Shown one piece after another: positions 34,225 through 45,014 of a stretch of 64,000 nt of DNA. Source of the DNA: Vicugna pacos. Lineage: Eukaryota; Chordata; Mammalia; Artiodactyla; Camelidae. Made by a program: the position numbers and the translations under genes. The notes beneath the pieces were generated by a model. That model worked only from the letters and a program-made list of their open reading frames with translations, was not told the DNA's origin and did not search any database. The stretch lies in contig NC_133021.1 in the NCBI RefSeq assembly GCF_048564905.1, forward strand, positions 34,483,097-34,547,096, read 5' to 3'. Position 1 is the first letter of the stretch. Each line of letters begins with the position of its first letter.

Positions 34225-36035
34225 TACATACATTCCTGTAATTCTGTACATAAACTGTTGATGTAAATTGAACATCCGATGCCATTCACGCACACCATCT
34301 CTCTATGAATATAATCATCCTAAAATACACACAGCCCCAAGATAACTCAGATTATTAGAACTGTAATAAATTATATTAATAAGTTCTCTGTCAAAATATT
34401 CTTTTAACAAAGTCCGTTTTGTATACATGTCTATCTTTAGGCTCCATATTAACTTTTTGTTGTAAGCGCTTTCTGAAGCATGTCTCACATCAGGCAGGTT
34501 TTATCACATTGGGACTCTGGGTATAAAAAGGTAAACTGGGGTTATAAGCTTGGATATACTCGTTCTTACCAGCCTGCACTTTTTATTGGAATCTGACATC
34601 TTTATCAGTGCAAAGGGGGCCTGTGAAACGTACAGGTACTTGCCGGGCATTCTGGGCCCTGCGATATGAGCCTGCGGCCCGTTTTGGCAGGTGGTCACCC
34701 TGGGTGGGCACAGCACACGGGCCCTGGCTACGCGTGGACTGCGGCTTAAACCCTGACTGGCAAAGCCCCTGCAGCGGATCTCCGGTCGCCCTGCTAGGAC
34801 GCAATGATGAGGCTCCCAGGCAGTCTTAGCGGGGACGGTCGCCGCAGTCCCGCCCTCAAGCCTTGGAGGCTCCAGGCAGTCTCCCCAGACACAGGGGCCA
34901 CTAAGGAAGGGCTGAGAGGGGTCCCTTGCTGGTGCCCGGCGGGGCTACGCTGGGTCTTGTGGACGCTCCGTCCTGTGGGACGCCCCTGGCAGGCTCCTGC
35001 GGCCGGACAGCCTGGGTCTTCCTTGGGCCTTCTCTCATCTCCGCCCCCTGCGTCTCGGGGTCGAGGGCTTCCCCAGGCCGGGACATGCCGAGATCATGCT
35101 TCCCACGTACAGGGGATAAAGAAACAAAGGAAGTCACACCAGCATGTCTGTCCTCATATCTCAACACCCTCCGCCAGTCTGACCTTTCTTTTCTTCATCT
35201 TTAGTTTTGTGGTATCATTTGCTTTTTATATATTGTCCAAAGTTTTAAACTGTAATCGTTTGGAAGAACAGAGTGGAACACATTTACTCCATCCTCCGTA
35301 ACTCGAAGTCAAGTGGCCATCATTTTGAAGTTCATTTTTTTGTGTGCATATACTAACAAATCTAAAGGCAAAAGATATCATGTCTCTCAAAAGCCAACGA
35401 CGAACCGCGAGAGCACTCATTACACACAGTGCTGTAGTTCAGGGCCTCTTCTCCGGCTCAGGCCTTTCAAACTGCCGACAGAGGGTGTCGGGAGAGACGC
35501 TGGTCGGAAACACAGTAACTCTTGACTGTCGTCAACATCCTGACTGGTGCCACGGCGGCTCGGGGACTAAAAATAAAGGCACTCCCCAAGACTGGAGGCC
35601 AGCGTGGAAGCTTTTGGCTCAGAAGCTAAGTCTCACCTTTCAGGGCAGGAAAGGCGACAGGGCCAGAACGCGAGGCAGGCGATCAGCCTTGAGCGCCGGG
35701 ACGGCCCCAGGGCGTCCGAGTCCTTCGTGTCCCCGCCCAGCGCTCAGGCCTCGGAGGGGCAGCGGCCAGGGCGGCTCTGAGGGGCTCTCAGCCCAACCCG
35801 CTGACGCGTCAAGGCAAAGCCTGGCTTCGGCCGTGGGGTCCACGTCCCGCTCTTCCCTCCTCAGCAGGCGGGCACAGGCCTTACTCTGAACACTGCGCAC
35901 CAGCACGATGGCAGCGTTAGGCCATCAGTGTCATGCGGTGCGACCTGCCTGCCGCCCCTGCCCGTCCCCACCACTCTTGTCCCCCTGTGTAGCCAAGGTT
36001 CTGGAACCGCCTCGTTTCAGCCAAAGTACTTACAT
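34225..36035. other. Unique DNA, AT-rich left half, CpG-bearing right half
   Basis: No gene is recognised. 34640-34860 holds about fifteen CpG and GC-rich frames without domains. The denser patch at 35640-35850 is listed separately. Confidence 0.4.
35640..35850. promoter_or_regulatory. CpG-dense patch (orphan CpG island candidate)
   Basis: By eye more than twenty CpG lie in about 210 bases of very high GC, close to expectation without CpG depletion. Overlapping frames on both strands (to 181 codons on the plus strand) follow from the GC content. No splice-flanked exon or known gene start is visible. Confidence 0.4.
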
Positions 36036-36039
36036 CAGT

Positions 36040-36700
36040 TGGTCCAGATTTTCTTTGCCTGAAAACATCTTTACTTGGTCTTCATTTTTTAAAGTCTATT
36101 TCCACTGAGTATGGAATTCTATCTTCATAGCTTGTTTGTTGTTATTTTCAGTTTAAAGAAACCAGTCCGCCATCTTTAGCCTCCCATTATTTCTGCTTTA
36201 GTCCCTTTAAAGTAATCCCTGGTTACAGCTCTGGATGACTTTACAGGTACTATCTCTGCAAGATATTAAGATTTTGTTTTTCCTCTCTTTTTTTGTTTGG
36301 TGGAATTTAACCATTGTGCCTCAAGGTGTCATTAGCATCATATTTGTCTGGCTTGAGATGGAATTTGTGATTTCTTGAATCTGTCAATTAATACCTTTTG
36401 CCAGATTTGGAAAGACGCTGAAAAGCCTTTCTTCACAGACTGCTTCTGTCTCTGTCTCTGTCTCTCCCCGTCTGTATCATTTTGGGGATCAAATGACGTG
36501 CGTGCTACACCGTCCCCAAGGCCCATGGGGAGCTTGTAACCCCTTTTCTGTATTTCCCATTCTTTTCTCCTTGTTTTCTGTTCTGTGTATTTCCCCCTGA
36601 CCTGCATTCCAGTTTCCTAATTCTCTCTTTTGCACTTTCAAATATGCTATTAAACACCTCAGCTGGATTATTGCCTGTAGGTCTGCTCCCGGGATGTCCA
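36040..36700 (-). mobile_element. Antisense 5' region of an old LINE-1
   Basis: The order 'CTTCATTTTTTAAAGTCTAT', 'CACTGAGTATGGAATTCTAT', 'TTGTGCCTCAAGGTGTCATT', 'GATTTCTTGAATCTGTCAAT', 'GCCAGATTTGGAAAGACGCT' and 'CTCTCTTTTGCACTTTCAAA' matches the antisense wording of the 5' region of ancient L1M-type LINEs. No ORF2 part adjoins it. The element is a fragment with a (CTGTCT)n run inside it. Confidence 0.65.
36441..36475. repeat. (CTGTCT)n short tandem repeat inside an L1 fragment
   Basis: 'TTCTGTCTCTGTCTCTGTCT' expanded from the pyrimidine-rich L1 sequence around it. Confidence 0.75.
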
Positions 36701-36704
36701 GCAG

Positions 36705-38370
36705 GTTTTACTGCTACAGAGTAGCAGACGCTCTGATCAGCGCTGTCCCCTCCAGGCCACAGCTCACCTCGCGCACGCAGAGATGGAGACGGCTCTGTGC
36801 GCGGCCCTTCAGGGAGCCCATGGGAACCACTGGCTCTCACCAGGCCCCCTCTCCTCCCTGGTTAGGCTTCAGCTTCTTGGCGGCGACTTCCCCTTTCCTT
36901 CTGTAGGCGTCCAGAGCTCAGCAGCCCAGAATCTAGTAACTGCGGAGAGAGGAAATTCCACCGGCATGCCAGGCTCTGTATTTTCAATTTCCTTCTCTCC
37001 AGGGCCTTCCGTCCTCGAGTCCCAGCTGCAGGACTGCTTTCCAAGGCCCTGGAGGAGCCGGGGCCTTGGTGCACTGATACCAGCTGCTCCCGTGTAAGTG
37101 GAAGAGGAGCAATCTCTGTCCTTGGGGTCCCTTCGTCCGAGGTCAGGAACCGACGGCCGCGTTTGCTGTCACGTCATCAGCTACTGCCTTCCAGTGCACA
37201 CGCAGCTTGTCCTCCACTCGCCAAACCTGCCCGCTGTGCACATTCTGCACACACAGCACATTCACTGTTTCTTTCTTGAAGAGACTTTAATTAGGGTCTT
37301 ATGATGAAAAAAAAGGAGTTACCTTCTCCACTCCATTCTTACATGTCTCCACCTCCTCCCAGCACACGCACGATCATTTTCCTTTGTGAGGGACGTGCCT
37401 TCATTCTGGGGGAGTGTCTGTGGTTACTTATCCCTGTGTTCCTAAGCAACACGCTCCTGCTCCTTACACAAGGGTAACAGTTAGCTGACAGGGCTCTGGT
37501 TATAAATGCCGACGTCAGTCAGTGTGCGTGTGTCTGTCTGTGGTTATCCAAGACACCTTCCAGCTGTAACATCCTCTGGGAACACTTCATCCTTCCCTGA
37601 ATCTGACAGATTAATACAAAGAAACCGGTGTGACTATTACACAAACTCACTGTGCCCGAACAAAGCTGATCTCCACACAATGAATCTCTATGTCTGCAGG
37701 CTGGTCTTCCCAAAGGGGCTGCCACCCACGGGGATATGACATAGAACCACCCTCCTAATCGTTCACCAGCTCTACTGTTCCAGTCCCCCCGAGCTCCCCC
37801 ACCCTCCCCTCACCGCCCACGCCGACTGTGTTCTCTCCGAAGCCCTGACTACCGGCCCCACGTGTTCCTTCACACTTCACGTAAGTCAAGGACTGCAAGT
37901 GGAGTTAGAATCACCCCTGATACAACCGTTTACTATCAGATTATTCCTGCGCCCTTTGCAAAAAGCCCACCAACAAGCCAATGAACAAAACAGCTTCCAT
38001 TTCACGTGTCTATCTTTCTTTTGAACGCTGATCCTGACTCATGAAAAATTTCACCAAGACGACCCAAGTGTCTTCCTCTCTACCCCCGTTAATCTGAGAG
38101 TTTTAAAAAAAATACCATGTAAACTCTGAAAATACAAGTGTCTCGTTTTCACCACCGCATCCCCAACACCAGCTGAAGGTCCTGTCCGAGAGCAGGACTG
38201 GATAAATACTGCTCATTAACAAGTGGGCACAGATGGGTCTGAGCCACCCAGTCGACAGCAGCGGCCGACACGGCCAGCGTCCACACCCAGCCCCACCCTT
38301 CCCTCTCCTCCTCCTGTGTCTCAGTGAAACCTCGGCACGTTTCCCTGGACCCCTCCTGTCATGATCCGTT
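36705..38370. other. Unique non-coding DNA
   Basis: No gene is recognised. 36705-37090 is GC-rich with overlapping frames. The remainder is mixed. Confidence 0.4.
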
Positions 38371-38374
38371 ATAC

Positions 38375-38640
38375 CTCTGACTCCTTCCGTTTCATCCTCC
38401 CCCTCCGTAAACAACCCTTCCCTTTAGTATTAGGACAAACTGACAAAAATCAAAACCAAATAAAATCACCAACCCTTGGTGCCCACGTTGCATTCCAGCT
38501 GCCCCCTGGCTGCTCTGTTCCTTCTCACACCCACAGACCTCGGAAGAGTGATCGACATACCCTAAAACCCTTTCTATGGCTTCTACCAACCCTGCTCCGT
38601 CGACACTGGTACACACAAAAGAGTGCAAAATGCTCTGAAT
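38375..38640 (+). mobile_element. L2 (CR1-clade LINE) fragment
   Basis: 'CTGGCTGCTCTGTTCCTTCT', 'CTCGGAAGAGTGATCGACAT' and 'CTTTCTATGGCTTCTACC' match the sense strand of the L2 ORF2 region just before the reverse-transcriptase core. Old and diverged. Confidence 0.45.
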
Positions 38641-38644
38641 TCAT

Positions 38645-40470
38645 ATCGGTGAATTCCTGGAGTCTGTTTTAGGAACGGATCCCATGAGCGTGCAATCTTA
38701 GGAGGGAAGAAGAGAGTTTAGGCTAAAACTGCTAATAGAGACGGCATTTTAGGAGATTCCAGATTACTCTGACAACTCACATTGCTGAGAGACGTAGAAT
38801 TCTGGCTCAGCTGACTCAGTGGAGTCTGTAATCAGTGGTACCCACCACCAAGTAAGCCTGAACTGTTATTCAAAATTATCAATTCTAAAACGCAGAAAAT
38901 GACCCAAAGACCTGGAAGTAATTGATCTTTTGCGATATGCAAATCCATCTCTTCTTCCCAAAAGGGCCCCGAATGCACATCCTTTAGAAAAACCTTGATA
39001 AGTAAATGTTTGTTGAAGGGGGTTGCATTATCCTTGAAAAGTGTTTAATTTCTATTTAATGAAAGTAGAGGTGAGAGACACGCCAGTTAAAATGGGTTTT
39101 CTGACTTAAAAGGAAATACTTAAGTCACGGGTTGTGTTTCATTATCAAAGAGCAGGTGAGCACGTTCATGACCAGTGGGAGGGGGCAGGCATGGGGGCTG
39201 AACACAGCGATACACCAGCACAGGTGGGCGAACATGGAAGCCCCGCCTGATCTGCACACCTCAAGGCATCAGTCTGACAGAGGCCAGGCTGCAGAAACGG
39301 TCGTTTGTCCAGTGTCCAGACCGAAGGCACATTGCAGCTCAAAGCCCACGGAACTGACGGGGGATGGGCTAATTTGGGGAGGGCGGCTGTGGTAACACCA
39401 TTAACATCCGGTCTTCTCGTCTGTGTCGTTTACCTGGGTTGCTGCATATCAAACCCACGATAGTTTACAGCCACCTAAGGACATGACATAACCAAAATAC
39501 AAAATACGCAGTCATTAAAGAGACATACTCAGCACTCCAAGTATTGTCGCACACAGACTTGGAAGTAAACTGAATGCCGGGAGAGACCACAGCTGCCAGA
39601 ACGTACGCACGCGGTCAGAACATCGGGGTACGGGCTGCGGACGGCGAGTGGAATTTGGTCTTGGGTCTTTCTCATCTGAGACCCAGCAGACCCCTTAACC
39701 CGCCCCTGGCTACTCCCCGTGTCAGAGCCTTTGAATAACAGTCTCTGTAAGTGGAAGAGCTATGCTGTTTATCTCACTGATCTGCAGAACAAGAATCATT
39801 TGAAATCAAAGTGAAAACCTGTTTCCTTCTAAAATAAAAATAAACAAAAACTATAAAACAGTCCTGGGGAAACTGCAAAGATCAGTGTCACCAAAAATGT
39901 CCTGAAAATGCAGATCTGTGGCTTTTATTGCCCACGTTCAACTAACCAGCTTGGCCTGTTTCATAAAACAGGTTAATCAATTCGTGATTTCACTTGCATG
40001 TGATGTTCCAATTTTACTTTATTTACTGGAAGCCCTGACATCTGGTGAGCAACTGTTTATCCTGCCAATACTTGTGTTTTGTTTTGTTTTGTTTTGTTTT
40101 GCTTTTTCCAGTAAGCGTGGAACCCTAAGGTGTTACATCTGATCTCTGGCTCTGTCACAATTAACTCCAAAGGGACTTCAATGACTCTGCGAGTCCACAG
40201 GGCACACTGGCAGTCTCCCATGTTGGGAACATCAAGCTGAAATTACCCAGGAGGCTAAAGGCACCAGGTTTCTTAGATGCCTTGGCAATAAACATGTGTT
40301 CCAGAAAATGAGGAATAAACTCCTTTAAAATAAAAGCTTTTGCAATCTCTTGCACATTTCTGCACTGCTGAAGTCTACATATATGGGGCAAATTGTTACA
40401 CCTTTCATTTCTAACCACCGGAAAAATGAGTCACAGTGCCCACTCTGAGTAAGGCTCAGCGCAGAAGAGC
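38645..40470. other. Unique non-coding DNA
   Basis: No gene is recognised. Mostly AT-rich, with a GC-richer part at 39170-39400. Contains the (TTTTG)n run listed separately. Confidence 0.4.
40075..40101. repeat. (TTTTG)n short tandem repeat
   Basis: Five uninterrupted copies of the pentamer. Confidence 0.9.
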
Positions 40471-40474
40471 CTTG

Positions 40475-40795
40475 TTTCAGTCAGTTCAGGCTGCTGTCAC
40501 AAAACACGCCACGCCGGGGGCTGAGCAGCAGAATTGTCTCTCACAGTTCTGGAGGCTGGAGGTCTAAGACCAGGGTGCCTATGTGTTGGGTTCTTGGTGA
40601 GAGCTCTTCTGGGTGTGTGTCCACATTGTAAGCGCGCGCGCGCACACACACACACCCCCCCTGTCTCTTCCTCTTTTTCTAGGGGCATGAGCTCCACTGC
40701 AGGGCCCCACTCTCATAACCCCAGTGACCACTCTCCAAACCCCTTCACGCTGGGGGGTCTGTTTCAACAGACAGACGGGCAGAGGGACACCCTTT
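40475..40795 (-). mobile_element. Solo MLT1-type LTR (ERVL-MaLR fossil)
   Basis: It starts 'TTTCAGTCAGTTCAGGCTGC', then 'CTCTCACAGTTCTGGAGGCT', 'TTCTTGGTGAGAGCTCTTCT', and 'GGGCCCCACTCTCATAACCC' near the other end. This is the antisense order of an MLT1-type MaLR LTR. No internal region is attached. It is an ancient solitary LTR, probably around 100 million years old, and a young GC/CA microsatellite has grown within it. Confidence 0.8.
40632..40660. repeat. (GC)n(AC)n microsatellite inside the LTR
   Basis: Alternating 'GCGCGCGCGCGC' runs into 'ACACACACACACA' and a C-run. Pure purine-pyrimidine alternation of this kind favours left-handed Z-DNA. Confidence 0.95.
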
Positions 40796-41039
40796 GTGAC
40801 GCGGAAACCCTCGTGTGGGTCACAGCTGCAGTTTCTGCAGCTACGTTGGCCTTCCTACTAAATCAGCGCTTCAGTCGTAACAACGCATTGGAACTGCTGG
40901 GAGATTCACCGGCGTCGGGCTCCAGCCCCCGGCTTCTGTACTCCAGATCCACAAAAGAGTTCGTCTCTGCAAAGCCTTCTCTTGGCTGCCCTGAGATCAC
41001 TTCAACCTGAATATGCATTTACGGTCCAAGCTGTCACTT

Positions 41040-41240
41040 TCCACTTGTAAGGCTCAACTTCCAAATCTAGTAAATCACCAAACTCGGTTGAGGTTGCATC
41101 CTCTTACATCTATTCATCTCCGCTTCCATCTTGCTAGTCTTTCTCAGCCACCAGTTACACAGCCTCTCAGGCTGTCTGCTGCAGACACGGGGACGCCTTC
41201 CTGGTGCTCTTACCTACGAGACAGCCTCCCCAGGAAGGCC
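41040..41240 (+). mobile_element. Possible L2 fragment
   Basis: 'CCAAATCTAGTAAATCACC', 'CATCTTGCTAGTCTTTCTCA' and 'CACCAGTTACACAGCCTC' loosely follow the L2 sense strand. Weakly supported. Confidence 0.3.
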
Positions 41241-41244
41241 GTCC

Positions 41245-42185
41245 GCAGAGCGCGCAGGGGCCCGGGCACGCGGCCCCGAGTAGGGCAGACCAAGTCCTCG
41301 CCACGACTTCTCCCACGAATTCCAGCCCAAGGAGCAGCTATGGGACATTTAAACAGGCCACTTCCATCATTCAAAGTCACCCCTCGAATCGCACGTAATC
41401 AGACATGACCCACTTTCTCACTGCAGGGACAGCGAGCTGATTTTTCTCACTGGAGTCTGAGGACGCCTCCTCACCAGTTCCAGACGTCTCAGCGTGGCTG
41501 CCTGGACATTCAGTCTCCTTGACTTGATTCCGATTAAAGGATAATTTAGAGCTTTTAAAAAAAATCATCTGTCATCTAGAAATGTCATCAGCCCCTCTTT
41601 ATACTGATTTGTCAAGTGGTGGCCGAGTACCGCTGTTTAGAGATGGCTTTTCAATGGGGTGAAAGAAGAAATGGATTCCCCATCTCCTCAGCCCCATTAA
41701 ATGCCTTGTGCCCCACACAGTGGAGCTCCTGGGGGATGATACAGGTCAGTGGATTTGGGGTCTGCAGATGGTGGAGGACGATGCCAGTATGAACTAAGCC
41801 TTTTTAGGTCATGATTTAAAGATAACCAACTCTTAGAGTGAATAAAAGGCCACAGAATGGGTCTAGGGGTGGGGAAGGACAAAATGCTCCAAAAGTCAAC
41901 ATTTCTGGAGACCTTTCAAACACCTGTCTCTGATGGTGCAATTAACAGATCGGGAAGTCCAAGCCCCTCGTCCTGGTTCGGGGCAAGTTCACACTGCCGG
42001 AATCCCTACCTTCCGTCTACACGGTTAAGTAATGCAGTTTTCCTGAGGCACAGTTTGCATTCAATAAGCTCATGCGTTTAAGGTGTACAGTCTGTCCTCT
42101 GTGTGACCTCTGAGCACACGTCTGTCCAGAGACTGCAGGTCCACAGACCCCCGGCACCCCCTGGGGTCCTATGAGACCCACCCGC
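41245..42185. other. Unique non-coding DNA
   Basis: No gene is recognised. GC-rich at the right end (42170-42200), with CpG but no exon. Confidence 0.4.
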
Positions 42186-42189
42186 TACT

Positions 42190-42950
42190 CCGCTCCCGGC
42201 GCGCCCGGGCGGGCGCTGTCTGCTGTCACCGTGGCAGGCTCACTCGTTCAGGTCTGCACAACGGGGACGCGGAGCGTGCACCCTTTCCTTCTGGCTTCTT
42301 TCACTCAGGGTCCCTGCGGGGGCAGGGCGAAGCTTCTGCGGGCTCCGCGTTCATCCAAGGACCTACAGTGAGGTCATGGGGCAAGTGCGCATCCAAACTC
42401 GGAAGACACCGCCGAACCACTCCTCAGAGTGGCTGGGCAGCCCCGCAGTGCCACCAGCACGGCGCGGGGGCACCGACACCTGCCCTGGGCAGCCGTGTGG
42501 AGGCTGTTGCCGTTCTGCGGCGTGTGCCTTACGGTTTTAGTTTGCATTTTCTGAATGACTGATCAGTTTGAGCGTTTTTTCACGTGTGTCTGACATCTCT
42601 GTCGTGGGTGAAGTTTCTGGTAACATCCTCTGCATACGTACAGACTGCACTATCTGCTTTCTTGTTGAGGCTTGGGAGTTCTTTGTGCATCCTAGAAGCA
42701 AACCCTCTAGCAGGTCTGCTCTTTGCAAAGATACTTTCAGCTCTTGTGTTTTTATTCTCCTAACAGTTTCCTTTTCCAAAGGATACTTCTTAATTGTGAT
42801 GATGTATCATTTACAGATTAAAAAAATTTATAGGCCATCCATGCTTTTGAGATCACATTAAAAGTCTTAAGAGTTATCGTCTTGAAATTTTATAGTTTCA
42901 GGTTTAAATGAAATTTTTTTTCCATTTTGACTTATTTTTGTTCAGTTTGA
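42190..42950 (-). mobile_element. LINE-1 ORF2/3' region, minus strand
   Basis: Antisense L1 in order: 'CTTCTGGCTTCTTTCACTCA' near 42290, 'GTTTGCATTTTCTGAATGAC' near 42542, 'GGGAGTTCTTTGTGCATCCT', 'CTTTGCAAAGATACTTTCAG', 'ACAGTTTCCTTTTCCAAAGG' and 'AAAATTTATAGGCCATCC', ending near 'TTTTATAGTTTCAGGTTTAA'. Old, L1M-like, with many CpG-bearing differences at its left end. Confidence 0.8.
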
Positions 42951-42959
42951 GTCATTTTA

Positions 42960-43870
42960 CTCTTGTCTTCCATGTTTCTTTCAAATTCATGAAACACAGT
43001 TAGAATACTTGCTTCAACGTCTTCATTAATTTTACTCCCGTGTCTGTTCTGGTTCGGTTTTAGCCGATTGATTTTTGTCCTAATCCTGTCCTTACTTGGT
43101 TTTTTTTGTGCCTAGTTAGTTTTCATGGCAGTTGCCAAACACTGTGGGTGTCTCTCTTGGCTGCCGAACAGTTTTGTTTTCTTACAGATGCTCTTGTGCT
43201 TTGTTCCAGGACATGGTAAAGTTACTCGGAAATGGGTCGATTCCTCTGAATTTTGCTTTAACAGCTTTTAGGCAAGACCAGAGGATACACTTTTAGTGTA
43301 GTCTGATCATTCCCTACAGTGGACACAAGACTTGCCCTCGTTACCCTACCCAACGCCCCGGGAATTACAGGGCGTCCTGGCCCCCCGGTGCCGCTGGCAA
43401 CATTCCAGTTGTCTCCGATGGTCCCTTCACGGTCTTAGGCACTTTCCTCAAACGTGCATGGTGGTCAGCACACTATTAAACACTCAGACGTAACGAGGGC
43501 CTTCTGCAGGCGTCCGCAGGGTCCTCCATGTACCTCCCTCTCCAGTGCTCCGCCCTGTGAACTCTGGCTGCTCTGTTTTCCCCAGATCTCAGTGTCAGCT
43601 CCTCAGAGGGACTCTGCTGGTCTCTGCCTGAAACCCCGCTGCCTGGGCCCCTGCCAGAAAATTATCTGAAGGTTGTAATCTTGGGAAATCATAGGGCTCC
43701 TCCGTTTGTTTCCCGTCTCTTAGGCATTATTCTCCTTTATCGCCTAATGTCTAGCATCTCGAGGAAACAAACACACACACACTCACGTGTTTTTCCTGGC
43801 TTTATACATTTACTGTTTTAGGTCAGAGCACAAATTTGGTCCCTGTCACTCCATCTTGGCCAAAAGTATG
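42960..43870 (-). mobile_element. Antisense 5' region of an old LINE-1, reaching its 5' end
   Basis: 'CTTGTCTTCCATGTTTCTTT', 'CCGATTGATTTTTGTCCTAA', 'GCTTTGTTCCAGGACATGG', 'GTAAAGTTACTCGGAAATGG', 'CCCAACGCCCCGGGAATTAC' and the closing 'CTCCATCTTGGCCAAAAGTA' follow the antisense order of ancient L1M 5' regions, and the last block is their 5' end. It has the same orientation as, and directly continues from, the ORF2 piece on the left. It may therefore be one minus-strand L1 lacking its middle. Confidence 0.6.
43769..43784. repeat. (AC)n run
   Basis: Short 'ACACACACACAC' microsatellite within the L1 5' region. Confidence 0.8.
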
Positions 43871-43874
43871 AGTC

Positions 43875-44780
43875 CTCTTCATTTCCGATTTTTTCCTAAA
43901 GGGAAATTGCTATAATCAAAGAGTAATTATTAAATAACTCTCCACATTACAATCAGCTAAACCCACCATAAAAGTTACACTCTGCAAATTACTAGTCTTT
44001 TTATGCCAAGTCACTCCAGCGGCTGCCTCGTGTTGAACGATACGAGCTCCAAAGTAGGTCAGCTCCGAGAGAGACATTCTGGTAATTCGCCTTCGGAACA
44101 AACACATCAAATCAGAGTGAATGCTGAGCAGAAAAAGGCATGACTGAAGCAAAGGGGCTGGTGCAGGGCCAAGGACTGATGCGAGAGAAGGAACAGAAAC
44201 AAAAATGGGAAAAAGGGGGAGACACGGAGGAAGCTCACGTCGCTGCTCTAACCGACACCCGTGGTCCCGACTACGAAACGCCTGCCTGACCACAGCCGCT
44301 GTATATTCCTGGTGTTCAGTGGGCATTACTTTCCAACTTCAGTCATTCCTTTAAAGCAGCATGGTAGTAGAGGGAATAAAACCAGCAATCCACAGAGGAA
44401 GTGGATGGGTTTAGACAGTTCCCAGTGAAAAGCTTTTTTAAACATCCCATGTGTCTCGGTAACAAGTTCCTCACACGTATACCCAGGGAAGCGGGCGGGG
44501 ATGTTACGTTCAGCCGGCTTAAACACAGTTCATGCGCTGCCCTGCCTCCCACTGTGTCAGGTATAAAGTCGGTCCTTCCTGGCTGGCATTCAAACGCCAG
44601 CTCGAGACAAACACTTAACGTTTACTTGTAAAGCAAACAAAAGCAAAGCCACCCTGACAGAAGCTCCGGGCAGAGGCGGAGTCAGAACACAACAAACCAC
44701 AAAGACACATGTTCATCATAATTACTTTTCCAGGACCCCATTTCCTGTAAAACTGACTTGTTTTAGTGTCCCCAGGTTCA
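43875..44780. other. Unique non-coding DNA
   Basis: No gene is recognised. The minus-strand frame at 43916-44326 (136 codons) has no known domain. Confidence 0.4.
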
Positions 44781-44784
44781 CAGA

Positions 44785-45010
44785 GTGCCCGTTGTGAATT
44801 ATTTTATGCAATAATCCTCAATTAGAAAGACTTTAAGATGTTACTCACTTGACCTCAACATTCAATTATTGTAAGTTGAAGTACCATTGTCAAAATAATT
44901 GTAATTCTGAAATGAGCTGAAGTCAATTAGCAACCATGGAACTGGACAGTCGCATGTCACAATGGCCAGCAGCACAATGAGGACAGTAAAGATAACTGGG
45001 CGAGCTTCGT
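44785..45010. promoter_or_regulatory. Candidate conserved non-coding element (enhancer-like)
   Basis: A repeat-free block with 'TTATTTTATGCAATAATCC' (octamer or C/EBP-like), 'CTCAATTAGAAAG', 'CATTCAATTATTG', 'CATTGTCAAAATAATTG', 'AAGTCAATTAGCAACC' and 'TCACAATGGCC' (SOX-like). At least five ATTA/AATT cores are packed in about 150 bases. CpG is rare and there is no coding or repeat explanation. This is one of the two best enhancer-like segments here. Conservation is unproven. Confidence 0.35.
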
Positions 45011-45014
45011 TCAG

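Noticed and set aside
35344-35889. 181-codon plus-strand frame
   Set aside because: It lies in CpG-dense DNA where frames on both strands are open. No domain and no start context were recognised.
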